DNA of 64,000 nucleotides, taken from positions 40,013,113-40,077,112 of the forward strand of contig CM075853.1 of the NCBI GenBank assembly GCA_037975125.1. Direction: 5' to 3'. The position numbers and the translations under genes are program-made. This document shows, one piece after another, positions 44,947 to 59,979 of this stretch. Position 1 is the stretch's first letter; each line of letters starts with the position of its first letter. Source of the stretch: Latrodectus hesperus (Eukaryota; Arthropoda; Arachnida; Araneae; Theridiidae). Below the pieces are notes generated by a model. The model did not search any database and was not told the DNA's origin. It saw nothing but the letters and a program-made list of their open reading frames with translations.

Positions 44947-46811
44947 CCATTTCTAGTATAATGTCATATCTTAAAATCTATTTGACAGTGGATTTTAGAG
45001 AGACAAAAAACATTAAACTGGAATGCATAAATTTATTAAATAAAATTATTCGCTTAAAAATATTTAAATTTTTTTAAGTAATAGTAGATAATTGGTGTGA
45101 AATTTGAATGGCAATAATGATTTGTTATTTTAAATGATAAATGTTTTATAAGAAATTCTTTATTGTTTCCTTTTATAAAAATGCTTTATTGTTTCCTTTT
45201 TGTGTATCAGAGTTAAAAATTATTTCAATAAGCTAACTGAGATTATGTTTTTTAAAATTTTAATTTACATTTATACAATTTTAGTATTTTATCTATTTAA
45301 AATTTCAATTCTTTTTTTTAATATACTGTAACTTTTTTTTCTAATTTAAAAACAAATGATAGCGAATTTGTTATATTTTTTACTTTAAGATAAATTCAAA
45401 ACAATTTTTAACAATAACAATGTTAACGATTAATTAAATTAGGAAGAAGTTTATTAGATTTTTATTTATCGTATGATGATTTTAAAATAATTAAGAAGCT
45501 ATTCTAACTATTGGAATAGCTTAATTTTACTCTTTTAAAAATTGCTCAATTTTTGTATTTTTTTAAAAAAACTTTTATTATTTTTAGTTTACTTTAACAA
45601 TGTTCACTTATTTACGAGTTGTTGATTCACATAAACCATAATGAATTTCAATAACAATCAAAATCACTTCTCCATTATATTTGAAAAGAATCAGTCGTTA
45701 ATCTTGATTTGTTTTGTTATCTAAAAATTTTGTATTTTGTTTCAATGATTTTACAACAAAGAACTATGATTTTTCTTTAATGTTTTGTATCAAAAAATAT
45801 AAAAATATAGTAAAAAGATTTTAAATCTTGGACAAATTTTCGGTAAATGCAGTAACATGCTTTTTATTTAGTTTAAGCAGAATTTATTTTTCTGTCAAAT
45901 GATAAATTCCTTAATTCACAGAGTAACCTACGTTGCTGTAAAATTATGAACATTAACTTCTTATATATTTATTTATTTTTGAAATAATACTATTTTAACC
46001 TTTGAAAGTATAATGAAACTTTGAATTTGCTGTAAATTAATTTTTAGGTGTAATTAATAAACTTTTCTCTCTTTTAATCTTTTAAATATATTCTTACATC
46101 ATTGAGAATGAAAGATGATAAAATTATCATTTGGAAAAATGTAAATTAATTTTCTAAGGACAAATATTGCTGATGTAGAGGTTTTGATGAAATTAAGTCT
46201 CAAAAATGCTAATTAGAAATAATAAAGAAATTTATATTCGTATACATTTCATTAATGGCATTATTTCGAGAAAGATAGGATTCTCACATAAATACTATAC
46301 AACGCTATTTTAATTTCCTCTGTTGAATATTTCAAAAAAGGAGAAATTAATTATCCCAAAAAATATGATTAAAAAGTATTCTAGTATTTGTTTTCTTAAA
46401 AAGTACATTAATGTATTTTTTGTATTTGAAATAATTAAAAATCTTCAGTGTAGTTAAGATGTTCATTACGTTTTAATATATTACAATAATTCAAAGAACA
46501 TGCTATAGAAATATGTGAACAGTGTAAAATATATTTGAATACGATTTTGCAAGTGGAAATTTAGATTTTAAATCACATTTGTTAACAGTTGAATTAAGTT
46601 TTAAAATGGATATATGTTTATTATGAATTTATATATATTTGAATATTTTTTAAAATTATTGGGCTTTATTATTTAAACAACGCAAAAGCATTTTGGTATA
46701 TTTTGTATATGAAAGTGAAGATTTTAAATCGTGTTTATCAACAAATAAATTAAGTTACATAATGGATATATTATAAAATTTTCCTAAAATTCGGCATGGA
46801 AACTTTGATTG

Positions 46812-46840
46812 TGATATTATAGCTTATAGCTATAATATCA
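46812..46840. repeat. Near-perfect palindrome (13-bp arms, 3-nt loop)
   Basis: TGATATTATAGCT and its exact complement are separated by TAT. Lies in the B4GAT1 intron. Confidence 0.85.
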
Positions 46841-49800
46841 TATTATTAATTAATTACTTCCATATTGTTAATATTATATATTCCAATTGCCATAATATTA
46901 AAAATTTTTAAAAACATGCATTACAGAGAAAGTTTAGTTTATTGCATGTGTAATATACGTATAATATCGCAGTTTATATGTATCAATAATATGTAAAACA
47001 AAATAGAGTTTATAAATTAAACAATGTGATAAAATCAACATTAACTATCGAAATCTGTTAAATAAAAAGAATAAAAAACGTTAATTATAAATAACTATTA
47101 AAATTTAACCAGTTGATCTTTACGGCTGTTGTAGTTATTGTCGAATTATTCAATTTGATATTCAGCATCATAAAATTTGTTAAAAGTATGGTAATGCGAT
47201 ATTTTATTTAGAAAAATCGATAAACATAAAAATCATTTACACACAAAACTTTAAAACCTAACAAGTATAAGATAATTAATTAAAGAAACATTTTGCGTTT
47301 TAAAGTAATCACCCGATTCTGTGAGCATTAAAATAATTAAAGAAAGTAGAAACGTGCATTGTTGCAAAAGTGTTGCATTTAGAGTCGTTCTCTGATTAGT
47401 GCTTCTCAGCATCTGTAAACGGCTTTTATTAGGTGTTTTGGAAAGTAATAATCATACACATTTCCTTCCGTGAGTTTTCTAAAATCTCATTCCTTTCATT
47501 AAAATGAGAGTTGTTTGACTCCATAAAAGTGTAAATATAATTACGATGAAAACTTGATTTGTTTAATAAGTTATTTTACATTTTAAAGAGTATATTGTTA
47601 AAATAGGTTATGTGACGTGATATGTGTATGAAAAAGGGATAATATATTTAGGAAATCAGATGCTTTTTTATTTTGCAGATTTTGTTAGATTAAGTACTCA
47701 TACAAAGCATATCAATTGCTAATATTATGTGTACTATTGTCAATTTAAAATTAGAATAATAAACACGTGAAAATAATTTTTAGAAAAATTAAAAAAAAAA
47801 ACTAAACTTTTTATCTAATAATGTTACATTTTCATATCAGCAAACATACCATAATATTATAAATTTGCACTTACAAAGTTTTTCATAAAATTAAAATGTA
47901 CAAAAAATTATATAAATTATATTGCTCTTAATGATACTAGAATAACTCATAAAACACTAAAAGAAAGAAGAGTGCTAATATTAGTTTACTAATTCTATAA
48001 TAGCCATTTTCTATTAATGCGATGACAATTGTCTTAAAGTTTAAATATGGGTGCTGTTTATTTATTTATATTTTTTTGAGCTATGCATAACAATATTTAA
48101 ATTTATTGATAATTGAGACAGCGTACTAATTAGCGATAAATCTAAGCATCCTTTTTAAAATTTGACACATATTGAAAATATTTTTATAAATATTTATTAA
48201 ATCCACGCTATCAGGAAATTGTCAGTCCGATTGCAAAAGGTATGATAATGGAAGGAGTTCTGTATGCTATTGAAGACAAATTCTAAATAAATAAGAATCA
48301 AATTATTTCAGTTATTTATCTCTAAATTAAAAGTTATAGAAGAACAATAGACATTAAATTCAATAAAAATAGGTTAAACATATTTAATAAATGGACATAA
48401 TATTTTTAAAATGTGTATTTTAAATGGCTAAAAGTTTGTCTTACACAGAATACATTTTATTTCTATTTCTTGATACTAAAGTCTCTTAAATTTTTAATAT
48501 TAGCTTCTAAAAGTATACCGAAAATATATTTCAGAATTTAGTTTCAAATATTTTTTACTCTTATATTTTTGTATCAAAAGATCTATGGATTTAAAATTTG
48601 ATACGTAAGTTCATTTTAATTCTAAAGTTATGAATGATTTTTAAGAATTCAGTCTTAAATATTTTTAGTTATAGATATTTTTTAATTAAAAATATTGAAG
48701 ACTGAATCTTAATATCTCTTACTTCGCTCTCTAAATAACTCATATTCTCTAAATGATTAATTCTTGAAATTTAATATAAAGGATATATGTGTGTAAGGAT
48801 GCTTTAAAATATAATAATTAAAAGCCGAAAATTGATGTTAGCTTAAAACAGTTTTTTTTTTCTGTCGGATCTCAATTTTTCATTCGTCAGATTCCAAACA
48901 AACAGAAAATTCAGCAGGTTCATCTGGAGTTTTTGAAATGTACAAAGCATAGGTATTTGAAAATTAAATTGCGGAATAGGTTATAATCAGTCTCATTCAA
49001 AAGTGTATATTTTCCAAATTAAAGTTATCTTGAGATATGAAATTTAGTATATTTACCCAGCTTTAAGGTTTACTTCAGATCGTAAAAACAATATCAACCA
49101 CAAAAAATTGTGATGCAACACCGTGCTTAACGCTTCATAAAAATTAAGAATTAAATATGCTTTATTTCATTAGTAATAATAATATATGCTCTATTTCAAT
49201 ATTAATTCTGATGTATTTATCTTTTAATGTTAGCCATATATGTTTAATGTTAACGGTCAATTAAACTTAAAAAAAACTTGGATATAAAAGAAATTTTGTA
49301 AGAAGTGAATTTCCTAATCACATCTTTGCAATAAGATTCTACATTTTTGCGAATGACATATTTTAAAGATATATATTTACAGCTTTGTTAATTTTTTTTA
49401 AAAACGTATATTTAACTTTAATTTCCGTGTTTTTATTTATACCTTCAATTAAATTAAAATATTGCTTATTTATTTGTTGATTTTATTTGTATAAAATAAC
49501 TAAAAATTTATTGTGATAAATCACAGGAAAAAAATTAGAATAAAAGTAACAGTTTGGAAAATAACTGTCAAATTAAAAAGTAACTAGCAATAGAAGATTG
49601 TCATTTTAAGTTTATAAAAATACGATATTTTGCTATCATCAGTTATTAATATTAATTTTATTTCTATAAAAATAATAAATTGTCATTATTTTAATGTAAA
49701 TATAATATAATGAAGTAAATTTAATACTGTGTTTAATGTATTTTGCTAAGTTGATAGCCATTTGTTATTACTAGTTTTTGTTTTACATTTGATAAAATTC

Positions 49801-49940
49801 TGTCATTTAAATTGAATAAGAGAATATATTTACAATTATTCCACTTTAGATATGATAATGTAAAAAGTGAAAAAAGACTTGAATTATTCATGATTTTTTA
49901 TTAAAGTATCATCATTTCAAGTATAAAATTATTGAGTAAA

Positions 49941-49943
<3 letters not shown>

Positions 49944-50035
<92 letters not shown>
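49944..50035. repeat. (AT)n microsatellite, about 92 bp
   Basis: Uninterrupted AT run in the B4GAT1 long intron. Confidence 0.98.
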
Positions 50036-50039
<4 letters not shown>

Positions 50040-53000
50040 TATTAATTGATAATTTATTATTTTTATTATTTCATTATTGATATGAAATATTAATAAAAAT
50101 ATCCCTTTGCCACTTTATATTTTCAATAAGTTTTAAGTAAAAGTAACAAATGCCACTTTCGAAGTAGCAATACTTTAGTAAAATTTTTATTTTCTTAAAA
50201 TTTAATAAAGTATTAAAATAAAATTTTAATATATCATATCATAATGAGAAAATTATTCGAATTTTTTTCGAATATTTTAAAAACGTTATTAGATTTTTCA
50301 TATTTTTCAATCTCAATAAGTATACTATAGTACATTTTTTAGTAAGTACATTGTGAACTGTTTGATGACTTTTAAAATGGAATGTAGGGTATTTGGTTGA
50401 TAAATTTTACATTAAAAATTATTGAATAATTTGTCTTAAATTTGAAAATTCATTTTTTATTCTTGACTAATAATCAAAAAGAGATTCAAAATAATTAAAT
50501 TTTTTTATCAAGTGTTCTAAGTATTTTTATTTTTGAAAGTTATATTGAAAAATATTATAATATTGAGCGCTCTACTTGAAATTGTGTTTGAAGATTTTCC
50601 ATGAATCATGCTATCGTACATTTTTCTAAATTGTTCTTAGAAACCTTAATTTGTATTCCCCACACGATTTTGATTCAGTGTTTGCTCCTATTCTTTTCAT
50701 CGTGTTTAGTATTTCTTTTTCGTTACTCTTGTTTTTCACTTGAGCAATTTATTTGCTTTGTCACGATTGATGAAATAAAATCATATTTATATTCGGGGAA
50801 AGACATTTTTTCAGTAGTTTCATTGTAATTGTAAGGATAATTTCTTGTTTTTTTCTTCTTTCGTAATATGAAATATATTTAGTACAATATTTTTCCTATT
50901 AAACTTCCAAATTAAATACAAAGTGTAATTCTTTGAAGTTTTCCATATCGTTTATTTTTACTTTTTTTCCATAGGAGTTTGTTTTTATTTTCTACCATAT
51001 GATAATATAATATTCTTATACATGAATTTGGGAGAGTCCTTAAAAATAAATTTTTAATATATTTGTAAGTATTCCAATTTATGTATTTGATATTTGAAAA
51101 GCTTTTATTTGAAAGAATTTATTGCTTTAAATACAGAAAGTGTCATTTTTTAGTTCGAAGAATAATTATTGTAATAAATATCGCATAAATTAAAAAATAA
51201 ACTGAATTTTTCTGATAAAAAATCTATATTAAATACAAGCTGAGAAGATTTAGTATTTCCAGTTACCTTGTTTTGAAATATGAATTTTGGTCAATTTGTA
51301 ATTATAGAATAAAATGTGATATAGAAATATATTAATTAGTCTAAATATTTATACAGTTTATTGGGAAATACATGTTTTCATAGATACTAAGGATCAACTG
51401 AAGAATATATTTTTTCATTTTACAAATCAATTTAAATTTTACATAGCTTATGGATCTAATATAAAACTGAATATGAAGTTAAAAGTAATTTCTTCGAATA
51501 ATCTAAAAATTAAAAATAAATTCATTAAAATTTTCATAATAAAATTGAAAATTTTAACTACCTTATAAAAAATTTAATTTTATAAATAAATTATAAATAA
51601 ATTTAAATTTTTGGAAAGTAAAGTTCATAAACATTTTAACTATTGCACATTTGCTTGACAAGTATTTTTAACTGTGAGCTCTAAAAGTTTTGAAGCATTA
51701 ACAATATGTATTTTATCTATAATGTAAGTATTCTCTCTCTCTCTCTCTGTTGTTTAATTACTTCAGTTCTAGTAAGGAAAATAATATGAGTTACCAGGAA
51801 TTCCTTTTAAAGGCTTATGTTTGGGAATTGAGGTGAATGTTTGTTTAAATGCTTATTTTACAGTAAAGTCATTAGAGCTTTTTTCTTTAATAAATGAATA
51901 TTTGCATCAGACGCTAATATTTAAGTAGTTTTGTTTGTAGATGGACTACATCTACGCAAGGCTTGTACTACTTAATGTAGAAGCAAATAAACTCTTTTTG
52001 TTTTTATTCATCAGTTTGGCATAGAAGCCATAAAATATGTCAGCTTAAGTAGCTTATGTAAAAGTAACTTGTTCATAGTTTCCTTTTATGCGGAGGTTAG
52101 TTAAAGATATCAAAATGATGAAGTAGAGGAAAAAGCCGCGTGTTGGAAACATGAGCGATGAGGGAATTCAACAAAAGGAAAACATGACATTTACATTATA
52201 TCCTCAACTTTGTTATTGGTGTTAGTCATTGTATTCTATAAATGTAATATATTTTATGTTACTTTATTTTCAGAATAGCGGAAAATAAAGTACCCGAAAT
52301 ATATTTCGTATATCCACACTTTGAAAATAAATTCCTGTTTATTTGCAACTATTGAAAATTAATAATTTTTTGATGTTTGCGCAGACATATGTAAATAAAA
52401 AAATAAATTCATAAAAGTTTATTATAAGTAATGGTTTATTGCTACAATAGAAAGTGAAAAAGTTTGTTAAGAAATTAAATTTAGAATAGAGAGAGAAAGA
52501 AATGAGATTTAAGAAAATCAAATTAATTATTATAAATGTTTATATAATTTATTTAATTAAATTTAAATTTATTCAAATTAATATATTTGATAAAGCTTAA
52601 TTAGTTGAAACTCAAAGTAAAGACATAACTTCTAACAAAATTCTTCGAATTATAAATAATGCAATTATAAAATTTTTTATCATTTTTATTTTATGTTTAA
52701 TAAATCTTGATATGAAATAAATGGAGAGTTATCATTTATTGTAGTTTTAATTTCTCATATATAGAACTGGAATTGTTTTTCTCAATAAATATTTATGTTT
52801 TTAAATTAAATTTTAAACATATAGTCAGATAGCGTTATTCCTATACTGGTAATTATTTATACCACATGTGTTAATTAATAATTTTATTTTTAATTAATAA
52901 TCGTGCATGTAATGTAAAATTTTTCTCGTAAATAACTGAAAACGTTTTCTCAAGGCATTTAATTAACATTTTCTCAGAAATGTTAATTAAATGCCTCGTA

Positions 53001-55602
53001 TTTTTTTGTAAAATATATGTATTAAAAGAATAAAAAAATTAAAGTTGCATTTTCAATGAAATATTTAGCACATGATAAAGTATCGTATTTCACTAAAATT
53101 TCTTATATTTTGAGAAAATTGTAGTGTGTTAGACTAAGCTCCTTTTTGTGAAAACGCATGTCATTGTTTTTCTTTAAAAGTTTATTTTCAGTTAAAACAT
53201 ATTTTTTTTCGAAAAAACTTCAATAAGTAAATAATTCTTTTGAATATTTTTGAAAAATATATAGTATTAAACAAATTTGAAATAGATTGAAATTTAAGCA
53301 CTAAATTATTTCGATGATTACAAGTGAGTCTACAAGGATTTGTTTTATAAAATTTAGTTCGATAGACTATTACTAAGTATATAAAATTTGAAATGCATAA
53401 GAAATATTGATTCCCTAATTTCACAAATTTTATTTTTTAAATTAAATTATTTATTTTTTGTTTTTAGGATTCATGTTTTTTAAAATAGCTTGCATTAATA
53501 TTTACACTATTTCGAAATTGCTAAGATTTTTGTTCCCATTTGAAATTTTACATTCAGTAAAATATTGCAGGTTGCCTTATTCATTCATTTTCAGCAACTT
53601 ATTTTACATCAATTGATCATATTGATGTTTAGACTTTGTTCAAATGTCATGAATAATTTTTTTATGTAATTGTTCTATGAATGAAACTAGAAATATTCTA
53701 AATTTCGAATTCACATACTTTTCATAATTTTTTATGAATGACATAATAAACAATCTATAAAATTCTCAATATTCTTTTTGTCACACAGTGTTAAAAAAAA
53801 GGAGGTAACGCGTTAAAAATTTTAAAATTATTACAGTTTTTAACAAATTTTTGGAATAAGTGCACTCTTAAAATTTATTTTAAGAAAAATATCACATAAA
53901 TGTCTAAAAGACTCGTGTGGAAAATATCGTAAATATGCATCTAATAAAATTTGTTAGACATCAAAAGGATAGACTCATTTCTGTGAGCCTCTTTTCTTTC
54001 TGCGTTCCTATCAAAAAGATGGAAAGATGATTTGATTTGACATCTTCATAATATATCCTTTGCTATGGAAATCACCAATATTAAATTCTTGAAAAATTCT
54101 TTCAGTAAAGAATTTTACAAGAATTTCTAACTTATAAAATTTGAAGCCAGATGTTTTGAAAATTATTGCATACATATTTTCATATCACTTTTAATTTACA
54201 TTCAAATTACTTTTCCGAAGTATCTGCTTTAAGTTCCATTAATGTTTTAAATTAAAAAAAAACATTTGCATAGTTGAGAATATTAATTTTGAATACTTTA
54301 CATAGTAAAATTTCTCACTAACTATATAATTCCTGCACAATTCAGAAAACATATCACTTTAACACGTTATTAGTAAATCAAATAAGGATTATATTGTGAA
54401 TTATTATATTTTCAGTCTGAAAAAATCTTCAATGAAAAACTGCTTTAGGTCATTATTACTTAAGTTAGATAAAGCAGTAATTTTTTTTTATAAATTTGGC
54501 ACGTATGCCTGTCTCTCAGTTGTGATAAATGATTTCGTGGATAATTTTGACGTTTGATCTATTTTGAACTTAAAGCCAAAACCACTTTCAATTAGATTGA
54601 CATGATTTCAGCTCAAAGTTCATGATTTTCTTCATCCATTTAGAAGAAGAATCATTTTCTAAGAGAAGAAAAAGTCAAGGTAATAAAAGAGCTTTTCATC
54701 AAGTCGTTATCCGTTTGAATTGGGATTGATAAGTATGCGTATGTCTGAAATCTTATTAAGAATTTGTATTATATATGACTATTTTGTTAATAAATATTTA
54801 TAGAAACTGATATTTAATACAATTATTTGAATATGTTTTCATTTCATTCTTTTTATAGTGAATGTTTTTATTTTTTACTTATTAAATTTAGGAACATTTT
54901 ATAATAAATATTTTCCTGAATTTTGTAAGTAAAATTTAGATAAATATTTATAATTACTTAAACTTTACTTGTAAATTATTATAAACAAATTGTGTTCGAC
55001 ATACTCAGATTTTTTAGAAATATGATACTCCCCTTAATTTGTCTTATATCATTTTTATCTTATTGCTTACATTCACTTAATTTTAGAATGTCTTTTAGGA
55101 GGCTATCTCCAATTGTTATATTCAAATGATATTTTCAAAATTCTATTTAGTTTTAGGTTACTATAGCCATTTTTTATGACAATATTTCGATGCTAATTTT
55201 TTTAAATTTCGGATAAGCATCTTTATGCCACCTTCATAGTGTATTCTTCAATATTTATTGCTTAATTATGTAAAACATAGCATGCTTTTAATTTCAATTT
55301 CAAAAAGTTGTTCAATCAAAAAAAATGTTTCAGAATATGTTATCACTTGACTTAGTATGGTATACAATAGTCTGATAATCTAAGATGTCTATAAAATCTT
55401 TGTAATCAATGAAGTTGAGTTTTTTATTAAAAAAACAGATAGTTTGAAAAATTTTGTCATCAATATTATTATGTTGATAAATAATAGAATATATTTAATT
55501 ATTTACAACAAAATGTGTTATATTTGTTCATATAATTGGTTTGGTGTAATTATGAGATGTGTTAACCAAGGATTGTTAACGAATGTTAATTTATTTATAC
55601 AG

Positions 55603-56622
55603 GTAATTCACATGACACTTCTAAGTCGATTGGAAGCAAGAAAGAACAGTAGCATTCGAAACGGTGAGAAGTCGGAATGGCAAAGTCAGCAAGAGTTTCA
55701 AGAAGCTCAGCTGAAGAAAGACATGACGCACATGCTCGAAACAATCAAACAAAGTAGTGTCCTGGATTCTAGTGGTGAATATAGAATCATCAATTTTGTG
55801 ATGCGCGCTGAGAACTTAGGGATCAAGAATAATATTCGTCAAGACTTAAGTCTAGTCACGCAGACAACAATCAAGCACCTCATTCACTTGGAGACTATTG
55901 TGAACCGTTGGCACGGACCAGTATCTGTTGCCATTTTCAGTTTGACGCAAGATATACCCCTGGCCATAGATGCCATATTGAACATCAGACGATGCGTGCC
56001 AGCTGTGAGGTCGAACACTAGCTTTCACCTAGTCTATCCTCTGAACAGTCCTTACAACAAAGCTCCTTCTCCACAGCCTCTAGTCCTTGATCCTTGTGAA
56101 ACAATGAAAGACAGAATATCTAATTTTAAAATATCAGATAATTATGCCCATGGTGTTCCGTATCCCAACAATTTGTTGAGGAATGTTGCCAGGCGAAATG
56201 CCCTCACTGATTTCATCTTCGTCATCGACATCGATATGGTTCCGAGTGATAATCTGTACTCGGATTTTATGGAATTTGCAGTAGCGAATAAACTTTTTGT
56301 AGATTCTCATAAAGATGACAAGACTGTATATGTTGTGCCAGCGTTTGAACTCAAAGAGACTGTCGAAATACCTCACGATAAAACGGGGCTGTTACAGTTG
56401 TTAGAGCTGATGGAGGCGAGACCATTTTATTTCGAGATGTGCTGGAAATGCCAAAAACACACTGATTATGAAACTTGGCAAAAAGAGCCACCTAGTCCAA
56501 AACTAAGTGTTCTATTTGAAGTTTTGTGGCGAGATCCATGGGAGCCATTTTACATTGGCCGAAATGTTGCGCCATTTTATGACGAAAGATTTAGACAATA
56601 TGGTTTCAACAGAATTAGTCAG
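55603..56622 (+). CDS. B4GAT1: B4GAT1 catalytic exon (beta-1,4-glucuronyltransferase 1)
   Basis: A 340-codon exon, phase 0 at both ends, between TTTATACAG and GTAAAT. It belongs to glycosyltransferase family 49. After a coiled stem (QSQQEFQEAQLKKDMTHMLE) come VLDSSGEYRI, HLIHLETIVNRWHGPVSVAI, YPNNLLRNVARRNA and IDIDMVPSDNL with the metal-binding DxD (residues 232-234 of the joined protein). VVPAFELKETVEIP, WEPFYIGRNVAPFYDERFRQ and YGFNRISQ follow. These blocks match vertebrate B4GAT1 closely. The enzyme adds glucuronic acid to xylose in the Golgi and so primes matriglycan extension by LARGE on alpha-dystroglycan. The final ~65 residues of the family (starting ACELHVAGF in vertebrates) are absent and must lie right of the window. 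Frame upstream to 55444 is intron read-through. Confidence 0.93.
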
Positions 56623-56716
56623 GTAAATGGATTAATTTCTTGTGCCGCTTTAAATGAGGTTATATATAAAAAAACATTTAATAGTTCATAGTAAAATGTG
56701 AAAAAAATAATTCATT

Positions 56717-56719
<3 letters not shown>

Positions 56720-56798
<79 letters not shown>
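56720..56798. repeat. (AT)n microsatellite, about 79 bp
   Basis: AT run starting about 100 bp after the B4GAT1 catalytic exon. Confidence 0.98.
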
Positions 56799-56803
<5 letters not shown>

Positions 56804-57999
56804 TTAGATACTCTCTAAAGCTATAATTTGAAAGCCCCCTGTAAAATGGTTTTACTATGCTTATAAATTCAAATAATAACATAAAACTTTTATTTTTTCT
56901 CAATATAAGCTATTAGATATAATGGCAAATTAGCAGTATAACTTATTTTAGAGATGCAAGCCATCTTAAGATAGTTGAAATGAATTTATCAAATATAATA
57001 TGTTTTTTCTATCCTAAACTAATATCGCCGTTGACGAGTATGCATATTTATTGAAGCTGCTGAAGTATCTTGGATATGAAATCGTACTTATTAAATGTTT
57101 CCATGTTTTATTGTTCCGAATTCTGACACATTTTAAAAATTTTCATTTATTGACGAAATGATAATCTTAAATTTTAAGCAATTTGAATACTATTATATTA
57201 TATCAATTTTTATTATGCATATATATTAAAAATATTCAATGTGAAATACAGATAATGAAGATGTAAGATGGAAGGATGACGTAAAGTATAAAAACAGTTT
57301 CGTTGTTCCACGTCTGATTGTTGAAAATATATCATTTCCTTCAACTTCTTAAAAACACTAACATTTATAAGATTTTTGGAAAATCTATGTTAGAACAAAT
57401 GATATTTAGGAAAAAAATACTAAATACAATAATCAGTGAAACTTTAACAATTTAGAATACTAACTTTTAAATCAATGTAGTTAAATTATAATCAAATGTG
57501 TAACTTTTAATGCTGTAACATTATTCTATATAAAAATTAATCAAATTTAATTAAAACTTGCTTTACCAATAGCTATTGAAAATGCCTAACATAACCCAAA
57601 TTGTTGGTCGATTTGCTGGGAAATTTAAACTTTTGTTTACAATACAATAAAATCACTGTCTACTGATATAGAAATTTGACAAATGTCAGCAAATAAACTA
57701 ATTATACGTAAATAAAACATAAAATCTGATTATCCTTATATAAATTCTCAAACTTAAAAAATTTTTCAACCTTGAGCAAAAAGTAATGAAAATCAATAAA
57801 AAGAAGGACGCAATAACAAAAAATCATATTTTTTAATTGATACAGTTATAAATAGATATACGAGCAACTATACAATATATTCAGTAATTTGTTTGGGCAC
57901 ATTTTGTGACAATATATCCAAAAATACATCTAGATACAGATTAAAAGGATGTAAAGATTAGCTTTTAAGGGATAGTTAACTATTCCCTTTTAAACATTT

Positions 58000-58820
58000 G
58001 CCGTTGTTTATCTTCTTATCACGGCAATTGAAACCTATACAAACATCATTCAATGACACCCCTAACATTTGCGATTGATAAGAGATCCGGGGAAACAAGC
58101 AGTCATCAAAGTATCCAAATATTTTGAAAAGCACGTTGGTTTACTTGTGCTGTGCATGGTCTGACGTTATCCTACAAATTAATGGTATTCAGCATTCCCT
58201 CAAGAAAGGGTTGTGTTAACAGATGGAAAACGTCATTAACATATCAGTTAGTCTTCATACTACCAATAGTTTGGACAAGTGTTGATCTGTAATGATAGGT
58301 GATAGCACCACAAACCGCGATTCCACATGATGCCGCGGTTTGAAGTTCACGTTACGGACAGATTGTAACTGTTACGTGGTTGAAATCAGATTCGTATACA
58401 ATGACTGTCACTGCTTAAGCGTAAGCGTGGCTCATATGAAAACACTACATCATGCTACTACGAAGTGTACTTCACTCCATTTATAAAATATTGCAAATGA
58501 AGTGGATGTGTTTTTGACACAATTACAACCTTCTTAACAAACTGCCTGAATAAAGAATTTGAGATACTAACTGGCGGATAATATTCTTTTGTTCTTGAAA
58601 CTTTAAGAGTATCTTGCACTTCTCTCAAAATACTGACGGATGTGTTCTACGAGATGACCAACGCATGCGTCTGACCATGTATGCTAATGACTTTCTAATA
58701 TCACCGCCATACCTGAAACGTGTCGAAATTCTTTCTTCCAACCATCTTTGCCGTAATTGGTACAAGAAACGCGTGGTTCCCAAATGCAACACACAATTTG
58801 CATTACTTACATAACTTGGT
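58000..58820 (-). pseudogene. Decayed Tc1-like transposase, fourth copy
   Basis: On the minus strand a single frame from 58408 to 58021 keeps alignable blocks despite several stops: YESDFNHVTV, SCGIAVCGAITYHYRSTLVQ, YVNDVFHLLTQPFLEGM, DNVRPCTAQVNQRAFQNIW and SPDLLSIANVRGVIE. By comparison with Tc1 relatives (SDESDF, QQDNARPHTA, SPDLSPIENVW), the first catalytic Asp is Tyr (58394-58396), the second Asp is kept and the Glu is Ala (58070-58072). Positions 58409-58820 probably hold the N-terminal part but align poorly. Ends were not found. Confidence 0.75.
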
Positions 58821-59979
58821 GTATTATGTCTATCGTGGAATTTGTATTTTTCTGTTGTTTCTAATTTTATAGTGTTGCCTTTTCACTGTTACGCGATATA
58901 TATAAGAATTATATCCCACAAGCAATTTTATAGTCATGACTTTATTTTCAGTTACAGTCTTTTTAATATACTGAAGTTTTTATTATACGTGGAAAATTTC
59001 CTAATCTAGTTGTTTATTGTGATGAGAGATACACTGACAAAGTCAATATTTTACATGCAAAATACTGATAAGTTTTTTCTTGTGCTTCAGATTGGAAAAT
59101 AAACTAGAATTTCAATTTAATAATGAAAGAGAAAGTAATAAGTTATCTCATACATATATTTGGTTTGAGGAACACACAGTTTTGCATCTATATTGATAAA
59201 ATATTTAAATAATTATCTGATCTATCAAAAGGGAACTTATAAATAGAATTAATACTCTTTTGGCATAGAAAATAAAATTTAATAAAATATCATCATTTAT
59301 TATACAATGCACTGTTAAACTCTAAATAGACATTTCATTCATCACGAGTTTCTACCTTCTCAAAATAAGAAATTATCTTAGTTCTTTTCAAAATATAAAA
59401 AAAGAAAAAACATGCAAATACTTAACAGAAAAAAATAAATGAACGCAGTTTGATTTTTGACGATTCCATTTAAAACACTGTATTTGTGCATTTCGTTGCT
59501 GAATATTTTACGTTGCCTTTGATTTTATTCTAGAACTTGTCACTTTTTTTTAGCTTATATACAGAGTCTGTCTCAAAACTTACGTCAGTAAATTTTAATT
59601 TTTCAAATGAAATGTCTTTCCTGCAAAATTTTCTATTTCAGTAAAAATTACACGTAAATGTTAGGTATGAAATGTCACAGAAAATGTCGCGACCAATCCA
59701 AAAATATCGGGTGAATGATAACACATTAATATACAAAATTCTCTTCCTGAAAAAAACTTTGCAATTATTAATAATTTCATTTAAATTGAAATCATTCGTT
59801 CTTTTATATAACTTTTTTTATGTTTTATGTTTTATTAATTTATAAAAGGAAGTTTAATTTTTAAGTGATATGAAGTATTTGCTCTTTGACACATTTGTTC
59901 ATAAAATAATAAAACAATTAAAATAAGAGCAATATTGCTTAAAACGTAACTTGGCTGATTTCAAAATATTTATTATTCA

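Larger units (their letters stand above)
39176..55602 (+). other. B4GAT1 long intron
   Basis: A 16.4 kb GT-AG intron. It contains two copies of a tRNA-derived SINE (40470-40790 minus, 41860-42116 plus) and a decayed Tc1-like transposase (42336-43325). It also has a 25/23-bp tandem duplication (40153-40200), a perfect hairpin (46812-46840) and an (AT)n tract (49944-50035). A (CT)n run lies at 51732-51749. A 113-codon minus frame at 44605-44946 is described separately. From 45000 to 49900 and from 50100 to 55400 I see only AT-rich sequence. Confidence 0.8.

Noticed and set aside
55444..55602. N-terminal 53 codons of the long B4GAT1 frame
   Set aside because: They precede an excellent acceptor (TTTATACAG), are hydrophobic intron translation, and the true N-terminus is at 39107.
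58614..58814. 66-codon plus frame
   Set aside because: It is antisense to the decayed minus-strand transposase and has no support of its own.
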